Shown here: piece by piece, positions 33,494 to 43,055 of the stretch
Position numbering within the stretch: the stretch's first letter is position 1
Layout of the letters: each line of letters starts with the position of its first letter
From: Caballeronia temeraria
GTDB lineage: Bacteria > Pseudomonadota > Gammaproteobacteria > Burkholderiales > Burkholderiaceae
Direction of reading: 5' to 3'
Assembly: GCF_001544795.2 (NCBI RefSeq)
Contig: NZ_FCOI02000013.1
Location: forward strand, 62,001-126,000
DNA length: 64,000 nt
The notes under the pieces: model-generated
Databases searched by the model: none
Seen by the model: only the letters and a program-made list of their open reading frames with translations
What the model was told of the DNA's origin: nothing
Position numbers and translations under genes: made by a program

Positions 33494-34330
33494 ATGATCA
33501 GCGGCAAAACCACTCTGATTGCCCACCTCGGCTACCCGACCGAAGCCTTCAAGGCGCCGATGATCTACAACCCCTGGTTCGACAAACAGGGCATCGACGC
33601 GGTCGTCGTGCCGATGGGCGTCAAACCCGAGCACTTCGTCGTATTCCTGCCGCATCTGTTCAAGCTCACGAACATCCGCGGCGCGCTCGTCACCATGCCG
33701 CACAAGATCACGACCGTCGGTCTCATGGACGAAGTGAGTCCGACCGCGCGCATCGCCGGCGCATGCAACGCCATCCTCAAGCGCGATGACGGCACGCTCG
33801 TCGGCGATCAGTTCGACGGCGCCGGCTTCGTGCGCGGCGTCGAGCGCAAAGGCCGCAAGCTCGCGGGCGCGCGCGTGCTCGTGCTCGGCAGCGGCGGCGT
33901 CGGCTCGCCGATCGCGGCATCGCTCGCGGCGGCAGGCGTCGCCGAACTCGCGATCTTCGATACCAACACAACTTCTGTCGAAGGCCTCGCGTCGCGTTTG
34001 CGCGAGCACTATCCCAAGCTCATCGTAAGAACCGACACGAGAGATCCTCAAGGCTTCGACGTGATCGTGAACGCGACGCCGCTCGGCATGAAGGACACGG
34101 ACCCGTTGCCCTTCGATATCGATCGCATCTCGCCGGACACGTTCGTCGGCGAAGTGGTGATGAAGTCGGAGTACACGCCGCTTTTGCGCGCGGCGAAGGA
34201 TAAGGGCTGCGCTGTGCAAGTCGGCACGGACATGCTTTTCGAAATGATTCCCGCGTATCTGGAGTTCTTCGGCTACGGCACCGCCACGGCCGACGATCTG
34301 CGCGCCGTCGCGCAGATCAAGTACGCGTAA
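33494..34330 (+). CDS. Atypical shikimate/quinate dehydrogenase family protein
   Basis: A 278-residue protein with AGGAGC before the ATG. It has the AroE two-domain layout: catalytic Lys71 in LVTMPHKITT and a Rossmann motif LGSGGVGSPIA at about 131-141, then the VNATPLGM segment. The usual shikimate-binding serines are missing (PTEAFKAPMIYN instead of HSxSPxxHN), and the NTDG motif reads QFDG at 106-109, keeping only the Asp. It therefore probably oxidises a different hydroxy acid and is not the biosynthetic AroE. It follows livF by 83 bp and may handle a compound imported by the liv system. Confidence 0.8.
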   Translation: MISGKTTLIAHLGYPTEAFKAPMIYNPWFDKQGIDAVVVPMGVKPEHFVVFLPHLFKLTNIRGALVTMPHKITTVGLMDEVSPTARIAGACNAILKRDDGTLVGDQFDGAGFVRGVERKGRKLAGARVLVLGSGGVGSPIAASLAAAGVAELAIFDTNTTSVEGLASRLREHYPKLIVRTDTRDPQGFDVIVNATPLGMKDTDPLPFDIDRISPDTFVGEVVMKSEYTPLLRAAKDKGCAVQVGTDMLFEMIPAYLEFFGYGTATADDLRAVAQIKYA

Positions 34331-34412
34331 GGAAGCTTGCGCGCACATAACGGCACTTCGTTTCTATACTTTTATCGACACAGCAAGGCAGACGCTCATC
34401 CTCTGACAAATA

Positions 34413-34430
34413 GGCCGCCATCAGGCGGCC
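34413..34430. other. Hairpin in the leader of kup
   Basis: A perfect seven-base-pair stem GGCCGCC-atca-GGCGGCC lies 22 bp before the kup start codon and just upstream of GGGAGGAA. It has no U tract. It may modulate translation or end the preceding transcript weakly. It does not resemble a known potassium-responsive riboswitch that I can identify. Confidence 0.35.
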
Positions 34431-34452
34431 CGGAAAAAGGCAGGGAGGAATC

Positions 34453-36378
34453 ATGGGATCGACTGCACCCGGCTTGCCGGCCGATGACAAACACGTGCCG
34501 GAGCCGCACGGCCATCCGGCCTTGCTCGGGCTCTCGCTCGCGGCGCTCGGCGTCGTCTACGGCGATATCGGCACGAGTCCGCTCTATACGCTCAAGACCG
34601 TGTTCGATCCTTCAGGCGGCCTGCCTTTGCAGCCCGCGAACGTGATCGGCATCGTGTCGCTGATCTTCTGGTCGCTCACGATCATCGTGTCGCTCAAGTA
34701 CGTGACGCTGATTCTGCGCGCCAACAATCACGGCGAAGGCGGCATCATGGCGCTGCTCGCGCTGGCGGCATCGTCGGTGGAATCGAAGAAGCGGCTCAAG
34801 CACGTGCTTCTGCTCGTCGGCGTGATGGGCGCGGCGCTCTTCTACGGCGACGGCGTCATCACGCCCGCGATTTCCGTGCTGAGCGCGGTGGAAGGTCTCG
34901 AAGTGGCAGCGCCCGGTCTTCAGCCTTATGTCGTGCCCGTGACGCTCCTCGCGCTGATCGCGCTCTTCGTCATGCAGAAGCACGGCACGTCGGGCATCGG
35001 CGCCGTGTTCGGGCCGGTGATGGTGCTGTGGTTCATCGTGCTGGCCGTGTCGGGTCTCATGAACATCAAGGAATCGCCGCATATTCTCGCGGCGCTCAAT
35101 CCGCTCGCGGGGCTCGCGTTCTGCGTGCATCATCGCTGGCTCGCCTTCGTTGCGCTGGGCGCGGTCGTGCTGTCGCTGACAGGCGCCGAAGCGCTCTATG
35201 CCGACATGGGGCACTTCGGCTCGCGGCCGATCCGCCTCACATGGTTCGCGATCGTCTTTCCGGCGCTCGCGCTCAACTATCTCGGTCAGGGCGCGCTTCT
35301 GATCGCCGATCCCTCCGCATTGCAGAACCCGTTCTACCGGCTCTTTCCCTCGTGGATGCTCTATCCGATGGTCGTGCTCTCCACCATCGCGACGGTGATC
35401 GCATCGCAAGCCGTGATCTCCGGCACCTATTCGATGACCAAGCAGGCGATGCAGCTCGGCTTCCTGCCGCGCATGAGCGTCGTGTACACATCGGCGAGGG
35501 AAATCGGGCAGATCTATGTGCCGGGCATCAACTGGACGCTGCTGCTCGCGGTGGTCGCCGCCGTGCTCGGCTTCGGCTCGTCGACGGCGCTCGGCTCCGC
35601 ATACGGCATCGCCGTCACCGGCACGATGCTCATCACCACGATGCTGACCTTCTTCGTGATCCGCTATGCGTGGCATTACAACTGGGTGTTGTGCGTCTTT
35701 TCGACGTTGTTCTTCTTCGTGATCGACGCGATGTTCTTCTCCGCGAATTGCCTGAAGATTGCCGACGGCGGCTGGTTTCCGGTCGCGATCGGCCTGCTGA
35801 TGTTCACCATCATGGCGACATGGGGACGCGGCGCGCAGATGATGATCCAGGAAGCGCGCGTGCGCGCGGGCGCGATGCCGCTGAAACCTTTCCTCGCCAA
35901 CCTGCTCGCGCGCGGGCCGGCGCGTGTGGAAGGCACGGCGATTTTCATGTCGAACGATCCGACCGGCGTGCCGCATTCGCTGCTCAACAACCTCATGCAT
36001 AACCGCGTGCTGCACGAACACACGGTGTTTCTGACGGTCGCGACCGAACCCGTTCCGTGGGTCGATGAAGCGCGCCGCGTGTCGATCGAAACGCTCGGCA
36101 ACGGCTGTTTTCAGGTGACGGTGAACTACGGTTTCAAGGACGAAGTCGATCTTCCCGCCGCGCTCGAAAAGTGCCGTGGCGCGGGCCTCAAGTTCGACCG
36201 CGCGACGATCTCCTACTTCATGTCGCGCGCGACCGTGGTGCCGACACCCGGCACCGGCATGGCGTTATGGCGCGAACGGCTCTTCGCGATCATGCTGCAC
36301 AATGTGGGCAACGTCGCCGCTTATTTGCGATTACCGGCCGATCGCGTGATCGAACTGGGCGCGCGCGTCGAGATATGA
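34453..36378 (+). CDS. kup: KUP-family potassium uptake protein
   Basis: A 641-residue protein with a strong GGGAGGAA ribosome site. The KUP signature GVVYGDIGTSPLYTLKTVF occurs near the N-terminus. About twelve membrane helices follow, with FYGDGVITPAISVLSAVEG and GAEALYADMGHFG. A cytoplasmic C-terminal domain ends the protein. It is a proton-coupled potassium importer of the inner membrane. Length and motifs are complete. Neighbouring genes are not related to potassium. Confidence 0.97.
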   Translation: MGSTAPGLPADDKHVPEPHGHPALLGLSLAALGVVYGDIGTSPLYTLKTVFDPSGGLPLQPANVIGIVSLIFWSLTIIVSLKYVTLILRANNHGEGGIMALLALAASSVESKKRLKHVLLLVGVMGAALFYGDGVITPAISVLSAVEGLEVAAPGLQPYVVPVTLLALIALFVMQKHGTSGIGAVFGPVMVLWFIVLAVSGLMNIKESPHILAALNPLAGLAFCVHHRWLAFVALGAVVLSLTGAEALYADMGHFGSRPIRLTWFAIVFPALALNYLGQGALLIADPSALQNPFYRLFPSWMLYPMVVLSTIATVIASQAVISGTYSMTKQAMQLGFLPRMSVVYTSAREIGQIYVPGINWTLLLAVVAAVLGFGSSTALGSAYGIAVTGTMLITTMLTFFVIRYAWHYNWVLCVFSTLFFFVIDAMFFSANCLKIADGGWFPVAIGLLMFTIMATWGRGAQMMIQEARVRAGAMPLKPFLANLLARGPARVEGTAIFMSNDPTGVPHSLLNNLMHNRVLHEHTVFLTVATEPVPWVDEARRVSIETLGNGCFQVTVNYGFKDEVDLPAALEKCRGAGLKFDRATISYFMSRATVVPTPGTGMALWRERLFAIMLHNVGNVAAYLRLPADRVIELGARVEI

Positions 36379-36474
36379 CGGCGCAAATAGGCTGATACGC
36401 GTGCATTCCACGCAAGCAGGCGGCAAAAAATCGAGCAAGACTCACGATAAGAAATGCGGCACACAGGAGAACCC

Positions 36475-38475
36475 ATGACCGCCAGCAGCACGACGACCCG
36501 CCATCCGTTTCCATCGACTGCACGACTCGTCGAGCGCGGCAAGATCGTATCCGCGCGCGAGGCCGTGCGCCTGATCCGCTCGGGCGACACGATCGCGACG
36601 AGCGGTTTCGTCGGCATCGGCTTTGCAGAGGAAGTGGCGATCGCGCTGGAAGAACGCTTCGTGGAAGGCAGCGATCCCATCGCGGATCTCACGCTCGTCT
36701 ATGCAGCAGGACAAGGCGATGGCCGTAGCAAGGGTCTTAACCATCTGGCGCGTGAAGGCCTCGTCAAACGCGTGATAGGCGGTCATTGGGGACTCGTGCC
36801 GGGCTTGCAGAAGATGGCGATCGAGAACCGCATCGAAGCCTATAACTTGCCGCAAGGCGTGATTTCGCAACTCTTTCGCGATATCGCCGCGCATCGGCCC
36901 GGACAGCTCTCGACGGTCGGACTCGGCACTTTCGTCGATCCACGAAACGGCGGCGGCAAGCTCAATGCGCGCACGACGGAAGATCTCGTGCGGCTCATGC
37001 CGATCGATGGCACAGATTATCTGTACTACAAAACGTTTCCGATCGATGTCGCGATCGTGCGCGGCACCACCGCCGATCTCAACGGCAATGTCACGATGGA
37101 AAAGGAAGCGCTGACGCTCGAAGCCTTGTCCATCGCGATGGCCGCGCGCAACTCGGGCGGCATCGTGATCGCGCAGGTCGAGCGGCTCGCGGAATCGAAC
37201 ACGCTCAATTCGCGTCAGGTAAAGATTCCCGGCGTGATGGTCGATTGCGTCGTGCTCGCGAAACCCGACAATCACTGGCAGACCTTCGGCGAGCAGTACA
37301 GCGCGGCATTTTCGAGCGAGCTGCGTGTGGCCGCGAGTTCTGTGGCGCCGATGTCGCTCACCGAACGCAAGATCATCGCGCGGCGCGCGGCCTTCGAACT
37401 GATGGCTAACAGCGTCGTGAATCTCGGCATCGGCATGCCGGAGGGCATTGCGAGCGTCGCGAACGAGGAGCAGGTGATCGACCTCTTCACGATGACGACG
37501 GAGCCGGGCGTGATCGGCGGCATTCCGGCGGGCGGGCTCAACTTCGGCGCGGCGACGAACACGCAGGCGATCATCGATCAGCCGTATCAGTTCGATTTCT
37601 ACGATGGCGGCGGACTCGATATCGCCTTTCTCGGTCTCGCGCAGGCGGACCGCGAGGGCAATCTCAACGTGAGCAAGTTCGGGCCGAAGCTCGCGGGTGC
37701 GGGCGGCTTCATCAACATCAGTCAGGCGGCGAAGAAGGTCGTGTTCGTCGGCACGTTCAACGCGGGCAAGCTGGATGTTGCAATCGTCGAAGGCAAGCTT
37801 CAGATTCGCCGTGAAGGCGATTGCCGCAAGTTCGTCGATACAGTCGAGCATCGCACGTTCAGCGGACGTTATGCGGCCGAGCGCGGGCAGACCGTGGTCT
37901 ATATCACCGAGCGCTGCGTGTTCGAACTCACCGATAGAGGACTCGCGCTGACGGAAGTGGCGCCGGGTATCGATATCGAACGGGACATCATCGCGCAGAT
38001 GGGCTTCACTCCGATCATGGACACGCCGCCGCGTCTCATGGACGAACGCATCTTCCGCGACGCACCGATGGGTCTGCGCGACATCCTGCTGCGGCTCGAT
38101 CTGTCGGAGCGCTTCAGCTACGACCCGGAAAAGAATCTCTTCTTCATCAACTTCGAAGGACACGAAGTGAAGAGCCTGAGCGATGTCGAAGCCATACGCC
38201 GCGAAGTCGAAAAGCAACTGTCGGGCGTGGAGACGAAGCCGCATGCGATCGTGAATTACGATAACTTTTCGATTCGCCCCGACATGCTCGACGCCTATTC
38301 GGAAATGGTCACGAAGCTCGTCAATGGCCATTACGATCGCGTGACGCGCTATACGACGAGCAGCTTCCTGCGTCTGAAACTCGGCGACGCATTGAAGCGT
38401 CGCGGCGTCGCGCCGTATATCTACGAGAGTCCGGAAGAAGCGCGCGAACACGAGGCGAAACGCGCGTCGGAATGA
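36475..38475 (+). CDS. Acyl-CoA:acetate/3-ketoacid CoA-transferase (class I, fused alpha-beta)
   Basis: A 666-residue enzyme; the ATG at 36475 is preferred because AGGAGA lies four bases upstream. The N-terminal half starts VSAREAVRLIRSGDTIATSGFVGIGFAEEVAIALEERF, the alpha-subunit fold. The C-terminal half has NLGIGMPEGIASVANEE and the motif TEPGVIGG with the probable catalytic Glu343 of the E-x-G-x-x-G signature. It resembles E. coli YdiF and propionate CoA-transferases, which move CoA between short acyl groups through a glutamyl-CoA intermediate. An extra C-terminal stretch (about 530-666) is longer than in typical members. It ends at a strong terminator. Its physiological acyl substrate is unknown. 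Confidence 0.88.
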   Translation: MTASSTTTRHPFPSTARLVERGKIVSAREAVRLIRSGDTIATSGFVGIGFAEEVAIALEERFVEGSDPIADLTLVYAAGQGDGRSKGLNHLAREGLVKRVIGGHWGLVPGLQKMAIENRIEAYNLPQGVISQLFRDIAAHRPGQLSTVGLGTFVDPRNGGGKLNARTTEDLVRLMPIDGTDYLYYKTFPIDVAIVRGTTADLNGNVTMEKEALTLEALSIAMAARNSGGIVIAQVERLAESNTLNSRQVKIPGVMVDCVVLAKPDNHWQTFGEQYSAAFSSELRVAASSVAPMSLTERKIIARRAAFELMANSVVNLGIGMPEGIASVANEEQVIDLFTMTTEPGVIGGIPAGGLNFGAATNTQAIIDQPYQFDFYDGGGLDIAFLGLAQADREGNLNVSKFGPKLAGAGGFINISQAAKKVVFVGTFNAGKLDVAIVEGKLQIRREGDCRKFVDTVEHRTFSGRYAAERGQTVVYITERCVFELTDRGLALTEVAPGIDIERDIIAQMGFTPIMDTPPRLMDERIFRDAPMGLRDILLRLDLSERFSYDPEKNLFFINFEGHEVKSLSDVEAIRREVEKQLSGVETKPHAIVNYDNFSIRPDMLDAYSEMVTKLVNGHYDRVTRYTTSSFLRLKLGDALKRRGVAPYIYESPEEAREHEAKRASE

Positions 38476-38481
38476 AGAAGG

Positions 38482-38505
38482 GGCCGCTTATAAAAGCGGC
38501 CTTTT
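38482..38505. terminator. Bidirectional intrinsic terminator
   Basis: GGCCGCTT-ataa-AAGCGGCC forms an eight-base-pair stem followed by TTTT on the plus strand and preceded by A residues. It lies between the converging CoA-transferase and amino acid permease genes and can end both. Confidence 0.85.
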
Positions 38506-38509
38506 GCTG

Positions 38510-40027
38510 TCATCCGCGCGCGGTGCTGCCCGGCGCGGTCTCGCGTTGATTGCGCAAGCGGCTATGACGAATGCCATAACCGAAGTAGATGACGATGCCG
38601 ATCGCCATCCATACGATGAGCCGTATCCATGTATCGGCGGGTAGGCCCGACATCAGAAAGAGCGAGGACAGCGCCCCGAGCGGCGCGACGACATAGACCG
38701 CCGGCGTCTTGAATGCGCGTTCGAGATTCGGCTGCGTGATGCGCAGCACCAGCACGCCGATGCATACGACCATGAACGCGAACAAGGTGCCGATGCTCAC
38801 GAGTTCGCCGACAAGCCCGATCGGCAGCAGTCCCGCAAGCACCATCACGATGAGACCGGTGATGACCGTCGTGATGTACGGCGTATGAAAGCGCGGATGA
38901 ATCTTCGATGCGAACTGCGGCAAGAGTCCGTCTCTCGCCATCGAATAGAAGATGCGCGGTTGCGACAGCAACAACACGAGAATCACCGACGTCAGGCCGA
39001 AGATCGCGCCCAGCTTCACGATGGGCGAAAGCCAGCGCATGCCGATCGCATCGACGCCGACGGCGATCGGGTCCGACACGTTCAGCTTGTCGTACGACAC
39101 GATGCCCGTCAGCACATAGGACACGAGCACATAGAGAATCGTGCAGATCGTGAGGGAACCTAACAGGCCGATCGGCATGTCGCGTCTCGGATTGCGCGTT
39201 TCCTGCGCGACGCACGATACCGAATCGAAACCGATATACGCGAAGAACACGACCGCCGCGCCGCGCAGCACGCCGCTCATGCCGAACACGCCCGACTCGC
39301 CGGTATTCGGCGGAATGAAGGCGCCCGACGGGTTCTGCGCGGTGACCCAGTGGCTCTTATCGACATAAGCGATGCCCGCCGCGATGAACGCCAGCACGAT
39401 CATCACCTTGATGATGACGATGAAGCTGTTCACGCGCGCCGACTCGCGTATGCCGACGACGAGCAGCATCGTGATGAGCCCGACGATCACCATCGCGGGC
39501 ACGTTGAGGATCGCGCCTGCGTGACTCCAGCCATGACCGGGATCGTAAGCGAAGGGCGCTTTGGCGAGCTGCTCGGGTATGTCGATGCCGAGCGAATGCA
39601 GAAAGCTCACGACATAGCCGGACCAGCCGATCGCGACCGTTGTCGCACCGACCGCGTATTCGAGTATCAGATCCCAGCCGATGAGCCATGCGATCAGTTC
39701 GCCCATCGTCGCATAGGCGTACGTGTAGGCGCTGCCCGAGACCGGCACGGTGGATGCCATTTCTGCATAGCACAAGCCCGCGAGCGCGCACACGATCGCG
39801 CCCAGCACGAAGGAAATGATGATCGCGGGACCGGCATTGGTTGCAGCCGCGTGGCCGGTCAGCACGAAAATCCCCGCGCCGATGATGCAGCCAATGCCGA
39901 GCATCACGACATCGAGCGCGGTGAGCGAACGTTTCAGCGAATGGCCGCCGTGTTCCTGAAGCACTTCCTCGCTTTCGGCCGCTTCGCTTTGCAGCGCAGC
40001 GACAGACTTTCTTTGCATGACGGTCAC
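38510..40027 (-). CDS. APC-family amino acid permease (cationic-amino-acid-transporter type)
   Basis: A 505-residue protein with 12 or more helices. The N-terminal LKRSLTALDVVMLGIGCIIGAGIFVLTGHAA is the APC consensus with the GIGAGIF-like substrate motif. FFAYIGFDSVSCVAQETRNPRRDMPIGLLGS is characteristic of the CAT branch. GTG at 40027 is chosen because AGGAGG lies five bases upstream; ATG 40018 is too far. It likely imports amino acids at the inner membrane, but the substrate is not defined by sequence. The 444 bp region upstream (40028-40471) contains no gene I can support. Confidence 0.92.
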   Translation of the reverse strand: MTVMQRKSVAALQSEAAESEEVLQEHGGHSLKRSLTALDVVMLGIGCIIGAGIFVLTGHAAATNAGPAIIISFVLGAIVCALAGLCYAEMASTVPVSGSAYTYAYATMGELIAWLIGWDLILEYAVGATTVAIGWSGYVVSFLHSLGIDIPEQLAKAPFAYDPGHGWSHAGAILNVPAMVIVGLITMLLVVGIRESARVNSFIVIIKVMIVLAFIAAGIAYVDKSHWVTAQNPSGAFIPPNTGESGVFGMSGVLRGAAVVFFAYIGFDSVSCVAQETRNPRRDMPIGLLGSLTICTILYVLVSYVLTGIVSYDKLNVSDPIAVGVDAIGMRWLSPIVKLGAIFGLTSVILVLLLSQPRIFYSMARDGLLPQFASKIHPRFHTPYITTVITGLIVMVLAGLLPIGLVGELVSIGTLFAFMVVCIGVLVLRITQPNLERAFKTPAVYVVAPLGALSSLFLMSGLPADTWIRLIVWMAIGIVIYFGYGIRHSRLRNQRETAPGSTARG

Positions 40028-40471
40028 GATCGCCTCCTGTGCGGCAACAGCGTGGCCGTGCCCCGTGGCGCGGCGAAGTCTGTCGCCCGTTCAAATGCGG
40101 GATGATCCGCATGCCTGCCGCTTCACACCTGCACGTTCGTTCTGACGTATTGCCGTTTTGTGATAGCAGATTTTGCCGAGGAATTCGAGCGCCGCGCGAT
40201 GCGCAACATGTCCAACAGATCGATTACGCATAAGCTTATTCGCGGCGTGCGGGTGAGCAGCAGGAAGCGTGCCGCGACCCGTCGCTACGACCTGTGGCTG
40301 CGGCGTTTCGCGGCGCGGCGCAAGACCACACGGCACCCAAGGACATACCCCAACCGCTCGAGGCACTGGTGCGCCGCGCACTATAATCGGATTCGCAGTT
40401 GCGACTTTTAACCCGGAATCCGTTCCTTGTGTCGGGACGTTCACCGGACTTTCCTCACGTGGAGATTTGAT

Positions 40472-41128
40472 ATGGCTATACGCATTGGTGATGAAGCCCC
40501 CGATTTCACGGCAGAGACGACCGAGGGCACGATTCGCTTTCACGAGTGGATCGGCGACAAGTGGGCGATCCTGTTTTCGCATCCGAAGGACTTCACGCCG
40601 GTCTGCACCACCGAGCTGGGTTATATGGCCAAGCTCAAGCCCGAGTTCGACAAGCGCGGCACGAAGGTGATCGGCCTCTCGATCGATCCGGTGACGAATC
40701 ACGCGCAGTGGGCGAAGGACATCGAAGAGACGCAGGGTACGGCGGTCAACTACCCGATGATCGGCGACGCGGATCTCAACGTCGCGAAGCTCTACGACAT
40801 GATCCACCCGAACGCGAGCGGCGCGAGCCCGCGCACGGCGGTCGACAACGCCACGATTCGCGCGGTGTTCATCGTCGGTCCGGACAAGAAGGTGAAGGCC
40901 ACGTTCACGTATCCGATGAGCGCGGGCCGCAACTTCGACGAAGTGCTGCGTCTGCTCGACGCATTGCAACTGAACGCGAAGCACACGGTCGCTACGCCGG
41001 TGAACTGGAAACCGGGCGACGACGTGATCATCCCGACGTCCGTGTCCGATGACGACGCGAAGAAGAAGTACCCCGACGGCTTCAAGACGCTGAAGCCTTA
41101 TCTGCGCACGGTGGCGCAGCCGAAGTAA
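40472..41128 (+). CDS. 1-Cys peroxiredoxin (Prx6 type)
   Basis: A 218-residue peroxidase with GGAGA before the ATG. The peroxidatic Cys45 lies in HPKDFTPVCTTELG, and the extended C-terminal domain (VATPVNWKPGDDVIIPTSVSDDDAKKKYPDGFKTLKPYLR) is typical of the Prx6 group. The resolving Cys is absent. It reduces hydrogen peroxide and alkyl hydroperoxides in the cytoplasm using an external thiol. It converges on a ferritin-like gene across a terminator. Both suit peroxide and iron defence. Confidence 0.95.
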   Translation: MAIRIGDEAPDFTAETTEGTIRFHEWIGDKWAILFSHPKDFTPVCTTELGYMAKLKPEFDKRGTKVIGLSIDPVTNHAQWAKDIEETQGTAVNYPMIGDADLNVAKLYDMIHPNASGASPRTAVDNATIRAVFIVGPDKKVKATFTYPMSAGRNFDEVLRLLDALQLNAKHTVATPVNWKPGDDVIIPTSVSDDDAKKKYPDGFKTLKPYLRTVAQPK

Positions 41129-41153
41129 CCCGGACGCCGCCTGAGCCTGAACA

Positions 41154-41185
41154 CGCCGGCCCGCGCCATGCGGACCGGCGTTTTT
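41154..41185. terminator. Intrinsic terminator between the peroxiredoxin and ferritin-like genes
   Basis: CGCCGG and CCGGCG form the base of the stem, with CGC/GCG extending it around a short loop. TTTTT follows at 41181-41185. It ends the peroxiredoxin transcript. On the minus strand there is no U tract. Confidence 0.8.
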
Positions 41186-41194
41186 CATGTCCGC

Positions 41195-41668
41195 TCAGTT
41201 GTGACCCGTGCGGCGCTCCGGCGATGTTTCGACTTCGCCCGGCCTGCGCAGCATCTTGTCCACTTCGCCTGCGTGCAATTCCTCGACCTGGATCATCTGC
41301 CGCGCATACTCTTCCAGCGCAACCGAGCGGTCCTCCACGAGCGTCAGCAGCTCGCGATAATGATCGAGCGCGACGTTTTCCGCCTGTAGCGATTCGCGCA
41401 GGATCGTTGCGATGTCGAAGGTGTGATTGTCGAGCAGCGGGCCGATTTCCAGCGACGGATACGCGCCGAGCGTCGTGATCCATTCGCCGGCCTGATGCGC
41501 GTGCATGAGGGATTCATCGGCCTGTGCGCGCAGCCACGACACGATGGGAATGCGTCCGAAGCCGTAGACGAGAAACGAATAGTGCGTGTAACGCACGACG
41601 CCCGCCAGTTCGGATTCGAGAATCTTGTTCAGGACGCCGACGACCTTTTCCTTTTCGAGCTCTGCCAT
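41195..41668 (-). CDS. Bacterioferritin / ferritin-like domain protein
   Basis: A 157-residue four-helix-bundle protein with GGAGG upstream of ATG 41668. Helix signatures are NKILESELAGVVRYTHYSFLVYG, WLRAQADESLMHAHQAGEWITTLG and LQAENVALDHYRELLTLVEDRSVALEEYARQMIQVEELHAGEVDKML. They supply the Glu and His residues of a di-iron ferroxidase centre. Length and pattern match bacterioferritin, which oxidises and stores iron or detoxifies peroxide. I cannot confirm a haem-binding Met. It lies tail to tail with the peroxiredoxin gene. Confidence 0.88.
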   Translation of the reverse strand: MAELEKEKVVGVLNKILESELAGVVRYTHYSFLVYGFGRIPIVSWLRAQADESLMHAHQAGEWITTLGAYPSLEIGPLLDNHTFDIATILRESLQAENVALDHYRELLTLVEDRSVALEEYARQMIQVEELHAGEVDKMLRRPGEVETSPERRTGHN

Positions 41669-41884
41669 TCCTGCCTCCGTTTTTTCAACGTCAGGCGCGC
41701 TCCGCGAGACGGAGTGGCCATGACTCCACGCATGCACAGGCATCACTCATTGTAGTCACGCGATCGGCGCATGCGAGGCGAAAACTGCGGCGTCGGGGCG
41801 CGCAAGATGCGCTCCCGGATGAGCCGGGAAGGCAATGCGGGCGGCCTCACGGCCGCGGCACCGGAATGCAGCGAAAAGCCGATT

Positions 41885-42595
41885 TCAGGCGATTTCTTCG
41901 ATCCAGAGCGACGCCGTGCGCGAAAGCACCTGCGACATGGCCATGCGCGCGCCGTCGCCGTCGGCGGTTTCGATCGCGCGCACGAGCCTGCCGTAATCGC
42001 CGAGCTGCGAATCGGGCACGCGCGGCAGCGCATGCGGCTGATTGCGTAAGGCCGCCTTCATGGTGCGGATGCCCACGCGCACGACGCTGCCCATCTGCCG
42101 CAGCACTTCGTCGCCGCTTGCATCGACGATAGCGGCCTGCAGCGCCTCTTCCGCGGCGGACTGCAAGGGTTCGGAAGGGCTCGCATGCAGAAGCCGCTGA
42201 TAAGCCGCATTGATGGCGATGCGCTGATGCCGGTTCGCACGCGTCGCGGCAAGCGCGGCGGCGGGCGGATCGACGAGCGCACGAAACTCCATCAGCCTGC
42301 GGATGCAATCGGGATCGTGCAGTGCACGCATGCGCCATTCGGCCACTTCAGGGTCCATGATGAGCCATTCCTTCGCAGGCTTGATGCGCGTGCCCGTCTT
42401 GGGGCGCACGTCGAGCATGCGGCGCGAGATGAGAATGCTCAAAGCCTCGCGCATGATGGTCCGGCTCACCCCGTGCTTCTTCGAAAGAATGACCTGTGGC
42501 GGAAGCACGTTGTCCTGGTATTCGCCGCTCACGATGCCCGCGACGAGTTGATTCACCACGCGCTTGACGAGCGATGCTTCATATCCATGATTCAT
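41885..42595 (-). CDS. GntR-family regulator, FadR/FCD subfamily
   Basis: A 236-residue protein starting MNHGYEASLVKRVVNQLVAGIVSGEYQDNVLPP. The winged helix includes VILSKKHGVSRTIMREALSILISRRMLDVRPKTGTRI, followed by an FCD effector domain (RRLMEFRALVDPPAAALAATRANRHQ). Such regulators often respond to sugar acids or carboxylates. The gene diverges from panE across 460 bp with no gene in it. GGTGCACC near 42871 and GGTGCGCC near 42689 and 42919 are repeated motifs there that could be operators. No catabolic target is adjacent. Confidence 0.9.
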   Translation of the reverse strand: MNHGYEASLVKRVVNQLVAGIVSGEYQDNVLPPQVILSKKHGVSRTIMREALSILISRRMLDVRPKTGTRIKPAKEWLIMDPEVAEWRMRALHDPDCIRRLMEFRALVDPPAAALAATRANRHQRIAINAAYQRLLHASPSEPLQSAAEEALQAAIVDASGDEVLRQMGSVVRVGIRTMKAALRNQPHALPRVPDSQLGDYGRLVRAIETADGDGARMAMSQVLSRTASLWIEEIA

Positions 42596-43055
42596 GTTGT
42601 TGTTCTCGTGATAACGCCCACGCTTGCGGCTTCCCGCTACTCGGTTTCGAGCAGCGAAGCCAGCGCTTGTCTAAGTTCACGACGCCTCGGTGCGCCGCAC
42701 GGTCGACCACTCGCGCGAAGCGTTTCCCCCCGGCACGTCGTGTATTTGGTCCCCAGATTCATCTACGCGATGCGGCCTCGGCCGCACACCCCGCAGCGGT
42801 CGGCATTGTTTGGACAGCCTCGTCGATCCGCTGAAGAAAGGGTATTGTGCGTGGCCGGTTTTAACAATATGGTGCACCGCGAATTCGACTGACTATCGTG
42901 CGTCCGCCCACAAATTTTGGTGCGCCGGAGCAACGGGCGAAATGCTGCGAATTCCGCAAGCGTTTGCGCAACATCCTTGACGCGAAGGATCGTGCCCATC
43001 CGTGTGTTACCTTTTCGAGCCATAGCAAACACATCGCAACGAGGAGAAGCGAAAC
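42596..43055. other. 460 bp intergenic region between gntR and panE
   Basis: No convincing gene is seen on either strand. The region includes GGTGCACC at 42871-42878 and two GGTGCGCC copies at about 42689 and 42919, close to palindromic. It also includes an AT-richer patch around 42861-42916. A GAGGAG ribosome site precedes panE. Confidence 0.4.

Noticed and set aside
40160..40411. A basic 83-codon frame before the peroxiredoxin gene
   Set aside because: It is Arg-rich with no ribosome site and no features. It probably reflects GC-rich non-coding DNA.
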